Origin: an uncultured Fidelibacterota bacterium
GTDB taxonomy: Bacteria > Fidelibacterota > Marinisomatia > Marinisomatales > Marinisomataceae
NCBI GenBank assembly: GCA_902629855.1
Contig: CACOSI010000004.1
Coordinates: 61,045 to 125,044, forward strand
DNA length: 64,000 nucleotides
Reading direction: 5' to 3'
The translations under genes and the position numbers were made by a program. Of this stretch, positions 7,923-17,654 are shown piece after piece. Under the pieces are notes generated by a model. It ran no database searches. It was not told the origin of the DNA and was given only the letters and a program-made list of their open reading frames with translations. Position 1 is the first letter of the stretch. The number at the start of each line of letters is the position of its first letter.

Positions 7923-9768
7923 TAGTTGCTTGCTTTGGAAGAGATTTACTATCATACATTGCATTAATTTCTTCCTTATGCTTATCTGCAACAACTTTTC
8001 TTTTAATTGACATTTTAGGAGTCAATTCTCCATTATCAACAGTCCATTCATCTGCAATTAGTGTAAATTTCCTTACAGATTCATATCTTGAAAAGTTAGT
8101 CATTGTATTTTTAACTATTGCATCAAAGTGTTCGTAGGTTTGGTCGTGATCACATAAAGACTTATAGTCTAAGCTTGCTAGTCCCTGCTCTTCAGCCCAA
8201 GCCATAAGATTTTCTTTATTTGGAACTATAAGTGCGCTTATAAAGTTTCTATCGTCTCCAATTACACTACATTGCTCAATATACTTGTTTGAAGTTAATG
8301 AAACTTCCATTGGTTGAGGTGCTACATTTTTTCCACCTGAAGTAACTATTAAGCTCTTTTTTCTGTCAGTTATTCGCAGCAAACCATCTTCATCAAATAC
8401 TCCAATATCACCAGAGTGAAACCATCCATCTATAATTGCTTCTTTTGTGGCTTCTTCATTTTTGTAATATCCTTGCATTACGCAATGACCCCTGCAAATA
8501 ATTTCTCCATCTTCTGCAATTTTTACCTCAACTCCTGGAATAGGTTTTCCGACTGTTCCAAATTTAAAAAAGTCTGGATCTCCTAAAGTCATTACTGGAC
8601 TAGTTTCAGTTAAACCATATCCCTCAATGATTGATATTCCTATTCCACAAAAGAATGAACCAACTTCTTTTGATAAAGCTGATCCACCTGACGAACAGGC
8701 TCTTACTTTTCCACCAAGAGCTGCTCTAAATTTATTTAAAACTAATTTATCTGCAATTTTATACTTTAAACCTAAAATAAAAGGAAGACTTTTATTTGCT
8801 TGTCTAAAAGGTACTGTTTCAAGTCCCACTGAAATTGACCATTCTGCTAGCTTCTTTTTAACACCAGTCATACTTGATACTGTATCCATAATTTTTGCGT
8901 GTATTTTTTCGAAAATTCTCGGTACAGCTGTTAAAAAGGTTGGTCTAACTTCTCTAATATTTTCAAAAAGTATCTCAGGTGTAAAATTCATTTCTGCATA
9001 GTAAATTTGTGTACCTTGACTAAAAATTGAATAATGTCCACCTACTCTTTCAAAACTATGACTTATTGGTAGAAATGAAACAAATCTTTCAATTCCGTCT
9101 TTAGGTTTCAATTCAGGATTAAAATCCATAGCTTTCTTCAATAACCCATCAATTGACAATAAATTATTACAAATATTTGAGTGATTTAGCATAACGCCTT
9201 TTGGATTACCGGTTGTACCGCTAGTATAAATTAAAGTCAATAAATCGTCTTCTTTAACAGTTTTAGATAAAGATCTAATGTCATGTTGATTTTCTTTCAT
9301 TTTAAATACATCAGCAAACTTAACAACATGTTGTTTATCTCCAGAATAACCATCATCCATAATGATTATTGTATGTAATAATGAACTAGCATCATTAATT
9401 AATGAATAAACCTTATCTAATTGGATTTCGTCTTGCACTATTGCGACTTTACTTTCTGAGTGTGCAACGACATATTGTGATTGAGTTGGAATTAATGTAG
9501 GATATACTGGTACAGATACTGCTCTAATATGTGCAATAGCATAATCGGATATTGCCCATTTTCTAGAATTTGCACCTATTATTGCTACCTTGTCTAGATC
9601 ATTAATTCCAAGATTTTTTAAACCATTTGCAAAGTCTTCAACTTGCATCTGCAAGTCTTTTAGCTCTATTCCTTCCCAACCATTCTCAGTTTTGGTAAAA
9701 AAAGTTTTAAGATTAGGTTTTTCGCTAACTAATAATTGAAACATCTCTGGTACTGTTTTAAATGACAC
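7897..9768 (-). CDS. Long-chain acyl-CoA synthetase (AMP-forming)
   Basis: Activates fatty acids to acyl-CoA through an acyl-AMP intermediate. The 623 residues carry the AMP-binding P-loop YTSGTTGNPKGVML (near residue 180), the GYGLTETSPV motif, the hinge GWFHSGDIG and IT(D)RKKSLIVTSGGKN. Length and motifs fit the large eukaryotic-like FAA1/COG1022 type rather than E. coli FadD. The start is GTG at 9768, set by AAGGAG 6 bases before it. A perfect inverted repeat lies upstream at 9796-9830. Confidence 0.93.
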   Translation of the reverse strand: MSFKTVPEMFQLLVSEKPNLKTFFTKTENGWEGIELKDLQMQVEDFANGLKNLGINDLDKVAIIGANSRKWAISDYAIAHIRAVSVPVYPTLIPTQSQYVVAHSESKVAIVQDEIQLDKVYSLINDASSLLHTIIIMDDGYSGDKQHVVKFADVFKMKENQHDIRSLSKTVKEDDLLTLIYTSGTTGNPKGVMLNHSNICNNLLSIDGLLKKAMDFNPELKPKDGIERFVSFLPISHSFERVGGHYSIFSQGTQIYYAEMNFTPEILFENIREVRPTFLTAVPRIFEKIHAKIMDTVSSMTGVKKKLAEWSISVGLETVPFRQANKSLPFILGLKYKIADKLVLNKFRAALGGKVRACSSGGSALSKEVGSFFCGIGISIIEGYGLTETSPVMTLGDPDFFKFGTVGKPIPGVEVKIAEDGEIICRGHCVMQGYYKNEEATKEAIIDGWFHSGDIGVFDEDGLLRITDRKKSLIVTSGGKNVAPQPMEVSLTSNKYIEQCSVIGDDRNFISALIVPNKENLMAWAEEQGLASLDYKSLCDHDQTYEHFDAIVKNTMTNFSRYESVRKFTLIADEWTVDNGELTPKMSIKRKVVADKHKEEINAMYDSKSLPKQATNEEGQLFG

Positions 9769-9795
9769 TTTTATCTCCTTTGAAGTATTTGGTTA

Positions 9796-9830
9796 TTGAC
9801 AAACTACATACTTTATCTGAAATTTGTCAA
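9796..9830. promoter_or_regulatory. Inverted repeat between acyl-CoA ligase and tRNA-Leu
   Basis: TTGACAAA and its exact complement TTTGTCAA, separated by 19 bases, sit in the 69-base divergent gap. Each arm contains a consensus -35 hexamer TTGACA pointing inward, so the arms may be overlapping promoters for tRNA-Leu and the ligase, or an operator. No good -10 is found 16-18 bases from either. Confidence 0.4.
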
Positions 9831-9837
9831 CATCTTT

Positions 9838-9921
9838 GCCGGGGTGGCGGAATTGGTAGACGCGCTGGTCTCAAACACCAGTGAGAGCAATCTCATGTCG
9901 GTTCGAGCCCGACCCTCGGTA
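9838..9921 (+). tRNA. tRNA-Leu (anticodon CAA)
   Basis: 84-base class II cloverleaf: acceptor GCCGGGG/CCTCGGT (G1-U72 wobble), anticodon stem CTGGT/ACCAG with loop CTCAAAC giving CAA, a variable arm, T arm GTCGG TTCGAGC CCGAC, discriminator A. The 3' CCA is not encoded. Followed at once by a terminator. Confidence 0.95.
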
Positions 9922-9930
9922 CAAAAAAAA

Positions 9931-9947
9931 GGGCTAAAAATTAGCCC
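9931..9947. terminator. Bidirectional intrinsic terminator
   Basis: Stem GGGCTA/TAGCCC (extendable by A-T pairs) flanked by an A run on one side and a T run on the other, so it works for tRNA-Leu on the plus strand and for the coiled-coil gene on the minus strand. Confidence 0.85.
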
Positions 9948-9968
9948 TTTTTTTAAACTACAAATAAA

Positions 9969-10448
9969 TTATTCTTCTTCCTCTGGAGGAAATACTTCGG
10001 TATTAAGCTTTTTAAGTTGTTTCTTAATATCAGAAAGATCTCTTCTTGTTCTACGCTTTTCAGAATCAAAATTATCTTCTAATCCTTCTAAATCACGTTG
10101 AACATTTTTAATTCTTTTTGATAAATCTCTATCTACTCTTTTGATTTCATAAGCAAGATCATCAATTAAGCTACCTAGAGAATCTGCTTTAGCATAAATC
10201 AATTTAGTATTTGCAAGAATCATATCTTGACCTTTTTTAATCTCTTTACCTTGACCTATGTTTTCAAGTTCAACAGCTTTTACTCTTTGTTTAAACTCTT
10301 TGTTAACCATATCTACATGCTCAGCTTGTTCTGATCTTAGTTGTGACATCTCATCCATTGCAGAACCATACTGGACTAGTGAAAAACCTACAGCTAATGC
10401 TAAGGCTAAAACTACTACACTTAAAATCTTTTCTGTATTAGATAACAT
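9969..10448 (-). CDS. Membrane-anchored coiled-coil protein, function unknown
   Basis: 159 residues. One N-terminal transmembrane helix (about 8-28) is followed by a long, charged, heptad-like coiled coil (about 30-150) and a tail of EEE. No family recognised. The layout suggests a bitopic protein with a periplasmic or cytoplasmic rod, perhaps an envelope spacer. GAGGT lies 11 bases before the ATG. It lies downstream of lepB with a 76-base gap and ends in a shared terminator. Confidence 0.75.
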   Translation of the reverse strand: MLSNTEKILSVVVLALALAVGFSLVQYGSAMDEMSQLRSEQAEHVDMVNKEFKQRVKAVELENIGQGKEIKKGQDMILANTKLIYAKADSLGSLIDDLAYEIKRVDRDLSKRIKNVQRDLEGLEDNFDSEKRRTRRDLSDIKKQLKKLNTEVFPPEEEE

Positions 10449-10524
10449 AATTTAAATACCTCAATTGTTTTTATTAAGTCCACCGAAACTAATCAATGAA
10501 AATTCAATATGAAAACATTTTTTT

Positions 10525-11499
10525 TTAATTTGGGACATTTCCGATTCTTTTCAATCTTGGAAGATAACTTTCTAAATCTATTGAAAACCAAGTTATGATA
10601 GGTTGACCAAGGATATGGTTTTCAGGTACAAAACCCCAATACCTAGAATCTTCACTATTATCTCTATTGTCACCCATCATCCAAAAATAATTTTGTTTTA
10701 ATTCATAACTATTAACTTCTGTGATTGGTTTATTATTGATAAATAAATATTTCAAATACTCTTTTTTCATAACCGACATCCATGGATTAATCAATTTAGC
10801 TTTAGGACTTGGTGCGTAATTATTAAAAACATTTCTATTAGCTGTTCTTCTGAATAAATCGTAAGGATCTTCATTTGTAAATGTTAGGGTTTGATCATTG
10901 AAACGTAGTTCAACAATATTTTTTTCAAAAATCAAAATTGGTAAAATAAATTCCCAATTCATTTCTTCGTTAATTTCTACAATATCTCCTTTTTTAGGAA
11001 TTCTGATTTCAGGAATATTATCTTTATTACCATTTTTTAAAAAAATATTTTGATCTTGGAATGATGTGTCAAATCCTTCAGTCGACAAAAATTGTCCTCC
11101 CTCTGGTAATAAGTATTCTTGATTATTTACATAAACTTTTCTGTTTAATATAGATAATGTATCTCCGGGTAATCCTATACATCTTTTTACGTATTTATAT
11201 ACATTATCTCTAGGATATTCAAAAACAACAACATCTCCTCTTTCAACTTTTTTAAACGCAGGTAATCTGTATTCAGGTAAAAAGGTTGGAACGCTTATTG
11301 CTGAAAATGGAATCCATATTTTTTCCGGAATTTTCATACCATATATATAACGGCTTCCAACGAGCATGTCCCCTCTTAATATATTTTTTTCCATACTGCT
11401 TGTTGGAACAATATATAGTTCTACTACTGTTTCTTTTAGAAAAAGAACAACTAGTATTAAAAAAAATAGTGACTTTATTTCTTTAATAATTTTTTTCAT
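10525..11499 (-). CDS. lepB: Signal peptidase I
   Basis: Inner-membrane serine protease removing signal peptides from secreted proteins. 324 residues: N-terminal membrane helix (about 10-27), catalytic Ser35 in PTSSMEKNILRGDMLVG, general-base Lys near residue 105 in YVKRCIGLPGD, and the box MMGDNRDNSEDSRYWGFV near 275-290. An insertion of about 100 residues between the Lys box and GDNRDNS box makes it longer than small Gram-positive forms. Its ATG overlaps the rnhB stop as ATGA, so translation is coupled. Confidence 0.95.
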   Translation of the reverse strand: MKKIIKEIKSLFFLILVVLFLKETVVELYIVPTSSMEKNILRGDMLVGSRYIYGMKIPEKIWIPFSAISVPTFLPEYRLPAFKKVERGDVVVFEYPRDNVYKYVKRCIGLPGDTLSILNRKVYVNNQEYLLPEGGQFLSTEGFDTSFQDQNIFLKNGNKDNIPEIRIPKKGDIVEINEEMNWEFILPILIFEKNIVELRFNDQTLTFTNEDPYDLFRRTANRNVFNNYAPSPKAKLINPWMSVMKKEYLKYLFINNKPITEVNSYELKQNYFWMMGDNRDNSEDSRYWGFVPENHILGQPIITWFSIDLESYLPRLKRIGNVPN

Positions 11500-12044
11500 A
11501 GCATTAACGAAATTGGTTTAAATGTCTTTCTATGTATTTCTGTAAATGAGTGTTTATTCAATGCTTGTAAATGTTTTTTAGTTCCATATCCACTATTAGA
11601 TAAAAAATCATACTCAGGATAAATATAATGAAAGGATCTCATAATTTCATCTCTTGTTACTTTGGCGATGATTGAAGCAGCCATAATATTGTCAAATTTT
11701 TGGTCGCCCTTTATAATTCCTTCATTTTTAATAGGTATATCTAGACCGAATCCATCAATAAGAATTTTATTAGGTTTTATTTCAAGACCATTTATAGCTT
11801 CTATCATAGCTTGTTCAGTTGCAACTTTAATGTTGTGATCATCAATGAAATCATTCCATTTTATACCAATTGATATAGATTCAGATGATTCCATAATAAT
11901 TGGATAAAGTTTTTCTCTAACTTTTTTGGAAATTTTTTTAGAATCATTTAACAATTCAATCTTTTCATTCAGAATTACTGCAGCCGCAACGACTGGGCCA
12001 GCTAAAGCCCCTCTACCAACCTCATCAACACCTGCAATTATCAT
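11496..12044 (-). CDS. rnhB: Ribonuclease HII
   Basis: Cuts RNA in RNA-DNA hybrids and removes misincorporated ribonucleotides. 182 residues with the family start IAGVDEVGRGALAGP (Asp, Glu metal ligands at about 6-7), DG in LIDGFGLDIP, and SIIAKVTRDEIM. Length is slightly short for the family, but all boxes are present. First gene of rnhB-lepB, divergent from the symporter gene across a 63-base gap. Confidence 0.95.
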   Translation of the reverse strand: MIIAGVDEVGRGALAGPVVAAAVILNEKIELLNDSKKISKKVREKLYPIIMESSESISIGIKWNDFIDDHNIKVATEQAMIEAINGLEIKPNKILIDGFGLDIPIKNEGIIKGDQKFDNIMAASIIAKVTRDEIMRSFHYIYPEYDFLSNSGYGTKKHLQALNKHSFTEIHRKTFKPISLML

Positions 12045-12107
12045 GATTGAAAATTAAACAAAAAAAATTAATGTACATCTTTTAAAAAAATATATTAATA
12101 TGTTGTT

Positions 12108-13676
12108 ATGTCTAAACAAAAGTATGCTTTAATAGTATTTTCAATCATTGCTGTTTTATTACTGTCACCTGGTATAGGTGTTGATTTTTACGATAAAGTT
12201 TGGTCATTTCCAGGTAATTTCTTTTCCGAAGACTTTAAAAACAACTTTCCTTTAACAAGTATTCCACTAATGGTTTTTGCTTTACTTGGTACAGGCGTTT
12301 ACATGACATTTAAATTAGGTTTTCCTCAACTTAAACATGTTTTACACGGTATAAAGGTTACTAGAGGTGATTATGATGATGTTGAGGATGAAGGTGATTT
12401 AAATCACTTTAAAGCTTTATCTACAGCCTTAGCTGCAACTGTTGGAATTGGAAATATCGCTGGTGTAGCTATAGCAATCTACTATGGAGGTCCAGGAGCA
12501 TTGTTTTGGATGTGGATAACAGCATTTTTTGGTACAGCACTTAAATATTCAGAATGTACGCTAGCCCTTAAATACAGGGAAACAGACAAGTTTGGAAATA
12601 CTGCAGGTGGACCCATGTATACAATTGAAAATGGTTTAGGACCAAAATGGAGATGGTTAGCTGTAACTTTTGCATCTTTTGCAGTTATTTGTTCTTTTTT
12701 TACTGGAAATGCAATTCAAGCATTTACCTTAACAGATCAACTTTATAGTCAATTTTTGCCTCTTTTAGGTGCAGAACATTTTCTTATGACAAAATCAGTA
12801 GTAGTACCTGGAATTCTTGAACCTTCTGTAATACAAATTATTTTAGGTATTATTCTTGCTACCATAGTTGGTTCAGTAATACTTGGTGGAATTAAAAGAA
12901 TTGGTAACGTAACTGGTTATTTAGTTCCAATAATGGCAACAATCTATGTCTTTACAGCTCTTTTCATAGTTCTTTCAAATTATGATAAAGTAGGAAATGC
13001 TTTTAGTACAATCTTTTCAATGGCTTTTAATCCTCCTGCAGAAATTGCTGGAATAAGTGCTGGTGCTTTTATTGCTTTTTTAAATACAATGATGATGGGT
13101 GTAAAGCGTGGTTTATTTTCTAGTGAAGCTGGACAAGGATCTGCTGCAATAGCTCACTCTACTGCCAAAACAAAGTATTCAGTAAGGGAAGGTGTTGTTG
13201 CTTTACTTGAACCATATATTGATACGATTATTATTTGTACTTTAACCGGTTTGGTTATTATGGTAACAGATTCTTGGCATTTAACCGAATTCTACTCAAA
13301 AAGAATAGATCCTTCAATTACACAAGATATGTGGATGAATAGCAGTGTTCTTACAAGTCATGCTTTTGCTCAAGGTGTTCCATTTGGTGATAAAATAGTT
13401 ACTTTGGCAGTAGTACTTTTTGCGATATCAACTGCTATAAGTTGGTCTTTCTATGGTGACCGAGCTACAGAATATCTTTTTGGCTCTGAAGCAATAAAGT
13501 ATTATAGATATGTTTATGTTGTAATGGTTTTTGTTGGTTCTATTCTTCTTCTCGAACCTGTGTGGATCTTTGGAGACGCAGCCCTAGGATTCATGACTTT
13601 TCCAAATTTGATAGCAATTTTACTTCTTAGCACAAAATTAAAAGACTTATCAGCTAAATATTTTGAAAAATACTGA
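12108..13676 (+). CDS. Alanine/glycine:cation symporter (AGCS family)
   Basis: Sodium- or proton-coupled uptake of alanine or glycine. 522 residues, about 11 membrane helices, with family blocks TALAATVGIGNIAGVA, GGPGALFWMW, KYSECTLALKYR, GGPMYTIENGLG and KRGLFSSEAGQGSAAIAHS. Substrate cannot be fixed from sequence alone. It overlaps the next gene by 14 bases and is likely co-transcribed with it. Confidence 0.93.
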   Translation: MSKQKYALIVFSIIAVLLLSPGIGVDFYDKVWSFPGNFFSEDFKNNFPLTSIPLMVFALLGTGVYMTFKLGFPQLKHVLHGIKVTRGDYDDVEDEGDLNHFKALSTALAATVGIGNIAGVAIAIYYGGPGALFWMWITAFFGTALKYSECTLALKYRETDKFGNTAGGPMYTIENGLGPKWRWLAVTFASFAVICSFFTGNAIQAFTLTDQLYSQFLPLLGAEHFLMTKSVVVPGILEPSVIQIILGIILATIVGSVILGGIKRIGNVTGYLVPIMATIYVFTALFIVLSNYDKVGNAFSTIFSMAFNPPAEIAGISAGAFIAFLNTMMMGVKRGLFSSEAGQGSAAIAHSTAKTKYSVREGVVALLEPYIDTIIICTLTGLVIMVTDSWHLTEFYSKRIDPSITQDMWMNSSVLTSHAFAQGVPFGDKIVTLAVVLFAISTAISWSFYGDRATEYLFGSEAIKYYRYVYVVMVFVGSILLLEPVWIFGDAALGFMTFPNLIAILLLSTKLKDLSAKYFEKY

Positions 13677-14442
13677 TAATTTATTAGAGAACGCTTTAGA
13701 AATTGCAGATTTAGCATATAATGTTATCTCAGATGCGTCATCTCAAAGAAAAAATTTTAATTCAAAAGGTGAGATTTCTAATCTAATAACTAAGACAGAT
13801 CTTGAAGTAGATAAGTTAATAACAAACTTTTTATCGGAAAAATTTCCAGAACATAATATAGTTTCAGAAGAGCAAGGAAATAATAAAAAAAATTCAGATT
13901 ATTGTTGGTATATTGATCCAATTGATGGTACAAATAATTTTGTACACAATTATCCTTCATATGCGACTTCTATAGGATTATTCTACCTTAATAAACCTTT
14001 ATTGGGAGTTGTTTATGATATTCCCAATAATGAGAAATTTTATGCTATCAAAAATGAAGGTTCATATTGTAATAATAAAAGGATTAGTGTATCACAAAAT
14101 GATTTTTCAAACGGCTTGTATGTCACTGGTTTTATTCCATACGATGAAAAATATATCGATAAAAATTTGCAAGTAATTAAAAATATAAATTTGAACTCAC
14201 ATGGAGTAAGACGATTGGGCGCTGCTTCATTAGATATGTGTCATGTTGCAAAAGGAATTGTTGAGGGTTTCTGGGAATATAATCTTCAACCGTGGGATAC
14301 AGCTGCTGGAAATATTATCATTTCTGAAGCAGGTGGAAAAATAACAGACGATGCAAACAATCCTTATAATTTTAACAAATGCATCGTTGCTTCTAATAGC
14401 TTAGTTCACAGTGATTTCGTTAATATAATTAGTAAATCTTAA
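13663..14442 (+). CDS. suhB: Inositol monophosphatase family phosphatase
   Basis: Mg-dependent phosphatase of the SuhB/IMPase fold. 259 residues with the metal-binding motifs TKTDLEVD, SEEQG (Glu), IDPIDGTNNFVHNYP and near the C-terminus PWDTAAGNIIISEAGG. Substrate may be inositol phosphate, fructose-1,6-bisphosphate or another sugar phosphate; the gene name is by family only. The ATG lies inside the symporter's last codons. Its 3' end overlaps the convergent osmC-like gene by 4 bases. Confidence 0.88.
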   Translation: MKNTDNLLENALEIADLAYNVISDASSQRKNFNSKGEISNLITKTDLEVDKLITNFLSEKFPEHNIVSEEQGNNKKNSDYCWYIDPIDGTNNFVHNYPSYATSIGLFYLNKPLLGVVYDIPNNEKFYAIKNEGSYCNNKRISVSQNDFSNGLYVTGFIPYDEKYIDKNLQVIKNINLNSHGVRRLGAASLDMCHVAKGIVEGFWEYNLQPWDTAAGNIIISEAGGKITDDANNPYNFNKCIVASNSLVHSDFVNIISKS

Positions 14443-14843
14443 TTATAAATAAATTTTATATTTTTCTCTATCTGATTTGATAGACTTTTATGAACTGGAC
14501 AATTGTTTGCTGCTCTTTCAAGAATAATTTTTATTTTATCATCGTAAGAAGTAGGAAAATTAACAATTATATCAATTTGAGATATCATACGAGGCTCTGT
14601 TCCCATTGTTTTTTTAACTGATGCAGTCGTTCCTTTTAAGTCAATATTGTATTTTTGCATTGCTATACCCATAATTGTAAGCATACAGCTTGCAAGAGAT
14701 GCACAAACTAAATCCGTTGGAGAAAATTTTTCTCCTAGTCCTTGATTATCTTTTGGAGCATCTGTATCTAATGAAGAACCTGATTCGAGATGTACGGCTT
14801 TTGTTCTTAAATTACCTTCGTAAGTAATTTCAAATTTATTCAT
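14439..14843 (-). CDS. OsmC family peroxide-handling protein
   Basis: 134 residues of the OsmC/Ohr fold, a thiol-dependent hydroperoxide reductase family. The two catalytic cysteines are visible: SLASCMLT (about residue 53) and ANNCPVHKSL (about 117). FSPTDLVCASL is also typical. Closest in style to the YhfA/general OsmC branch. It follows recA by 6 bases at the end of the dnaX-recA operon, which may link it to stress repair. Confidence 0.88.
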   Translation of the reverse strand: MNKFEITYEGNLRTKAVHLESGSSLDTDAPKDNQGLGEKFSPTDLVCASLASCMLTIMGIAMQKYNIDLKGTTASVKKTMGTEPRMISQIDIIVNFPTSYDDKIKIILERAANNCPVHKSLSNQIEKNIKFIYN

Positions 14844-14849
14844 ACAATT

Positions 14850-15842
14850 TTATGACAATTCTAAATAGTCTTTAACATCTGATAAAACATTTTTCATTAG
14901 TTTATCATCCGATTCCAACAACCCTTTTACCTTCTCTCTACCCTGTGCAATCTTTTCACCTTTATAAGAGAACCATGAACCCATTTTTTCAACAACTCCA
15001 CCTTGTAAGGCAAGATCTAATAAATCGCCAGAATATGAAATCCCTTTACCATACATGATATCAAATTCTGTCATTTTAAAAGGAGGAGCTACCTTATTTT
15101 TAACTACTTTAACACGAGTTCTATTTCCAGTCATATCAGTTCCTTCTTTGATAGCAGCAATTCTTCGAATATCTATTCTAACTGAAGAATAAAATTTTAG
15201 AGCTCTGCCTCCAGGAGTAGTTTCTGGACTTCCAAACATTACGCCAATTTTTTCTCTAATTTGATTAATAAAAACAACGCAAGTTCTTGATTTATTGATC
15301 GGACCAGAAAGTTTTCTGAGCGCCTGTGACATCAATCGTGCTTGCAATCCAACAGTGACATCTCCAATCTGTCCATCTAATTCCTGTTTCGGAACTAATG
15401 CAGCTACAGAATCAATAACAATCACATCAAGTGCTGCAGTTTCTAATAGTTTTTGAAGAATATCTAATGCCTGTTCTCCAGAATCTGGCTGAGAAACTAA
15501 AAGATCATCAGCATTACATCCAAGATTCTTAGCATATTCAGGATCTAAAGCATTTTCTGCGTCAATAAAAGCTGCTTTACCGCCGTTTTTTTGACATTCT
15601 GCAACAATATGAAGCGCTAAGGTTGTTTTTCCTGAAGATTCAGGACCAAAAACTTCAACTATTCTACCTTTTGGAACTCCACCAACTCCTAAAGCCATAT
15701 CTAAAGACAAACAACCAGTAGAAATTGACTCTACATCTAAATTTGCTGTTCCACCAAGCCTCATGATAGAACCTTCTCCATATTCTTTGTTAATATCTAA
15801 TTGAACTGCCTCTAAAGCTTTATCTGTATTTTTTTTTGCCAT
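14850..15842 (-). CDS. recA: Recombinase RecA
   Basis: DNA strand-exchange protein and SOS coprotease. 330 residues with Walker [10 protein letters not shown] (about 65-73), [13 protein letters not shown] (Asn where many RecAs have His), Walker [13 protein letters not shown], the L1 loop region and the signature [21 protein letters not shown]. The C-terminal domain is short, without the usual acidic tail. cinA lies 22 bases upstream, the classical cinA-recA order. AAGGG precedes the ATG. No LexA-like box is seen in the short gap. Confidence 0.98.
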   Translation of the reverse strand: MAKKNTDKALEAVQLDINKEYGEGSIMRLGGTANLDVESISTGCLSLDMALGVGGVPKGRIVEVFGPESSGKTTLALHIVAECQKNGGKAAFIDAENALDPEYAKNLGCNADDLLVSQPDSGEQALDILQKLLETAALDVIVIDSVAALVPKQELDGQIGDVTVGLQARLMSQALRKLSGPINKSRTCVVFINQIREKIGVMFGSPETTPGGRALKFYSSVRIDIRRIAAIKEGTDMTGNRTRVKVVKNKVAPPFKMTEFDIMYGKGISYSGDLLDLALQGGVVEKMGSWFSYKGEKIAQGREKVKGLLESDDKLMKNVLSDVKDYLELS

Positions 15843-15864
15843 TATGTGATTACCCTTCTAATAA

Positions 15865-17145
15865 TTATGAACTTTTTAAAATTTTTCGTATTTCATTAAG
15901 ACACAAGATAACAGTTAATTCACGATTTGTGTTTCTGTTAGGTGTTAAATTATACCTCTTAATATATAAATTATTTTTATAAAATATTCCAACAAATACT
16001 AGTCCAACAGGTTTTTTTTCAGTTCCTCCATCTGGTCCTGCAATTCCTGTTATACCAATTCCTATATCGGTACTATTTTTTAGAGCGATTCCTTCTGCTA
16101 ATGCACCTGCTACTTCTTCGCTTACAGCACCAAACTTATCAATTAATTTTTTATCAACATTAACATCTGAAATTTTTAATTCATTACTATAACAAATTGA
16201 TCCACCCTTATAATATGACGAACTCCCAGGAAAGTCTGTAAGCTTAGCTCCAAGAAGTCCAGCTGTACAAGATTCGGCAGTACTTATCGTTAAATTATTC
16301 TTAATAAATAAGTTAGCTATTACCTCTTCAAGCTTATCAGTATCAAATCCATAAACATACTTTTTAATTCTCTTAACAATTAAGCTAATTAATTCTTCAA
16401 TTTTTTCATTATCTATTGATGTAATTCTTATATCAACTCCGAGCATTCTATGAGGTAAAAATGCAATATCACAAATTTCTTTGTAATTATCTATCAAATC
16501 GGATATTTTCTCCTGCAAAACTGATTCTGGAACACCTGTAGTTCTTATGCTTCTACATATTACTTTATGTTTATTTGTTTTTTCTATTTGAGGCAATACA
16601 TAATTATTGAACATTGATTGCATCTCTTTAGGTACACCAGGTAGAGCATAAAAATGAACTTTTCTTTGTTCACCTTTAAACATTTTAACTGCAGACTTAA
16701 AACCTGAAGAATGACTCTTGAAATAGTGTAATCCCCTGGCGCTACCAATAAGGTTTGGTATCATTATACCTTTTTTTGATTTATAAGCTTGATTTTTATT
16801 AAGATTTGGAATTTTAAAATTTAATTTTTTAAATCTTTCTTTTAATTGATTCCAATACTCTTTATCAAACTCTTCTGAATCATCAAAGTATTCAAAAAAT
16901 GCTGAAACTGTTATATCGTCAACCGTAGGACCTAAACCTCCAGTAACAATTATATGATCACACTCCCACCTAGACCATTGATATTCAAGAGTATCATAAA
17001 TTTCACCAAAATCATCCTTAATTGTGTGATGAATATCAACTTTGATTCCAGCAGCTAAAAGCTGTTGACCGATCCACGCTGCATTTCTATCGAGTGTAAA
17101 GCCATTTAAAAGCTCATTTCCAATTGTAATTAAACCAACTCTCAT
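15865..17145 (-). CDS. cinA: CinA: molybdopterin-binding-like domain plus NMN amidase
   Basis: Two-domain protein: an N-terminal COG1058 domain (GLITIGNELLNGF, GGLGPTVDDIT, PGVPKEMQSMF), known as an ADP-ribose pyrophosphatase in some members, and a C-terminal nicotinamide-nucleotide amidase domain (about 260-425; STAESCTAGLLGAKLTDFPG, GITGIAGPDGGT). Both act in NAD salvage. The ATG at 17145 gives an ATGA overlap with the pgpA stop; an in-frame ATG 9 bases upstream (17154) is possible. It precedes recA. Confidence 0.93.
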   Translation of the reverse strand: MRVGLITIGNELLNGFTLDRNAAWIGQQLLAAGIKVDIHHTIKDDFGEIYDTLEYQWSRWECDHIIVTGGLGPTVDDITVSAFFEYFDDSEEFDKEYWNQLKERFKKLNFKIPNLNKNQAYKSKKGIMIPNLIGSARGLHYFKSHSSGFKSAVKMFKGEQRKVHFYALPGVPKEMQSMFNNYVLPQIEKTNKHKVICRSIRTTGVPESVLQEKISDLIDNYKEICDIAFLPHRMLGVDIRITSIDNEKIEELISLIVKRIKKYVYGFDTDKLEEVIANLFIKNNLTISTAESCTAGLLGAKLTDFPGSSSYYKGGSICYSNELKISDVNVDKKLIDKFGAVSEEVAGALAEGIALKNSTDIGIGITGIAGPDGGTEKKPVGLVFVGIFYKNNLYIKRYNLTPNRNTNRELTVILCLNEIRKILKSS

Positions 17146-17654
17146 AGTGCCCATAAGTTAAAAAAAATAATTATTATTAATGCTGATAATAAAGCTGCAG
17201 CTATATCATCTCCAATAACTCTTATATATGGAGTTTCATTTTTATTATTTTCAATCCAACCAACTGGACCCACTTTAGATATATCAAAGAATCTGAAAAT
17301 GATAAAAGTAATTATAAATATGTTATTTTTATTGAAAAATTGTGTATCAAAATTAGCATTATTTGAAAAAAAATAAATGAAAGCATTTACTAACCCTAAT
17401 GCTATACCCATGCCTATTACTTCGTCCAAAACAAATTCTTTTGGATCTTCATTTTGTAATTCATTTACAAGTTTTTTATATGCTCTTGGAGCTATAATTA
17501 AAGAGAAAAATGCTATAAATGATGCAGTTTCAGCTGAGTTTTCAGCTAGTGCAATCAGAAGAATCATTAAGGATGACCATGTACCTCCACCTGGTAATTT
17601 CCCGATACCAAATAAAGTAGCTAATTGATAATTAATACCTTTTTTAAAATCCAT
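17142..17654 (-). CDS. pgpA: Phosphatidylglycerophosphatase A
   Basis: Dephosphorylates phosphatidylglycerol phosphate to phosphatidylglycerol in the inner membrane. About 170 residues, with 3-4 membrane helices, LATLFGIGKLPGGGTWSS near the start, VLDEVIGM, and FRFFDISKVGPVGWIE. The product of pgsA, encoded just upstream, is its substrate. The ATG at 17654 is chosen because the family starts about there; it overlaps pgsA by 11 bases. A longer frame would extend into pgsA. Confidence 0.88.
   Translation of the reverse strand: MDFKKGINYQLATLFGIGKLPGGGTWSSLMILLIALAENSAETASFIAFFSLIIAPRAYKKLVNELQNEDPKEFVLDEVIGMGIALGLVNAFIYFFSNNANFDTQFFNKNNIFIITFIIFRFFDISKVGPVGWIENNKNETPYIRVIGDDIAAALLSALIIIIFFNLWAL

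Noticed and set aside
9838-9921. G1-U72 pair in tRNA-Leu(CAA), also in tRNA-Arg and tRNA-Met
   Set aside because: G1-U72 is found in known tRNAs of these types, so not unusual.
9796-10101. Plus-strand frame across tRNA-Leu
   Set aside because: Runs through a tRNA and terminator and lies antisense to the coiled-coil gene.
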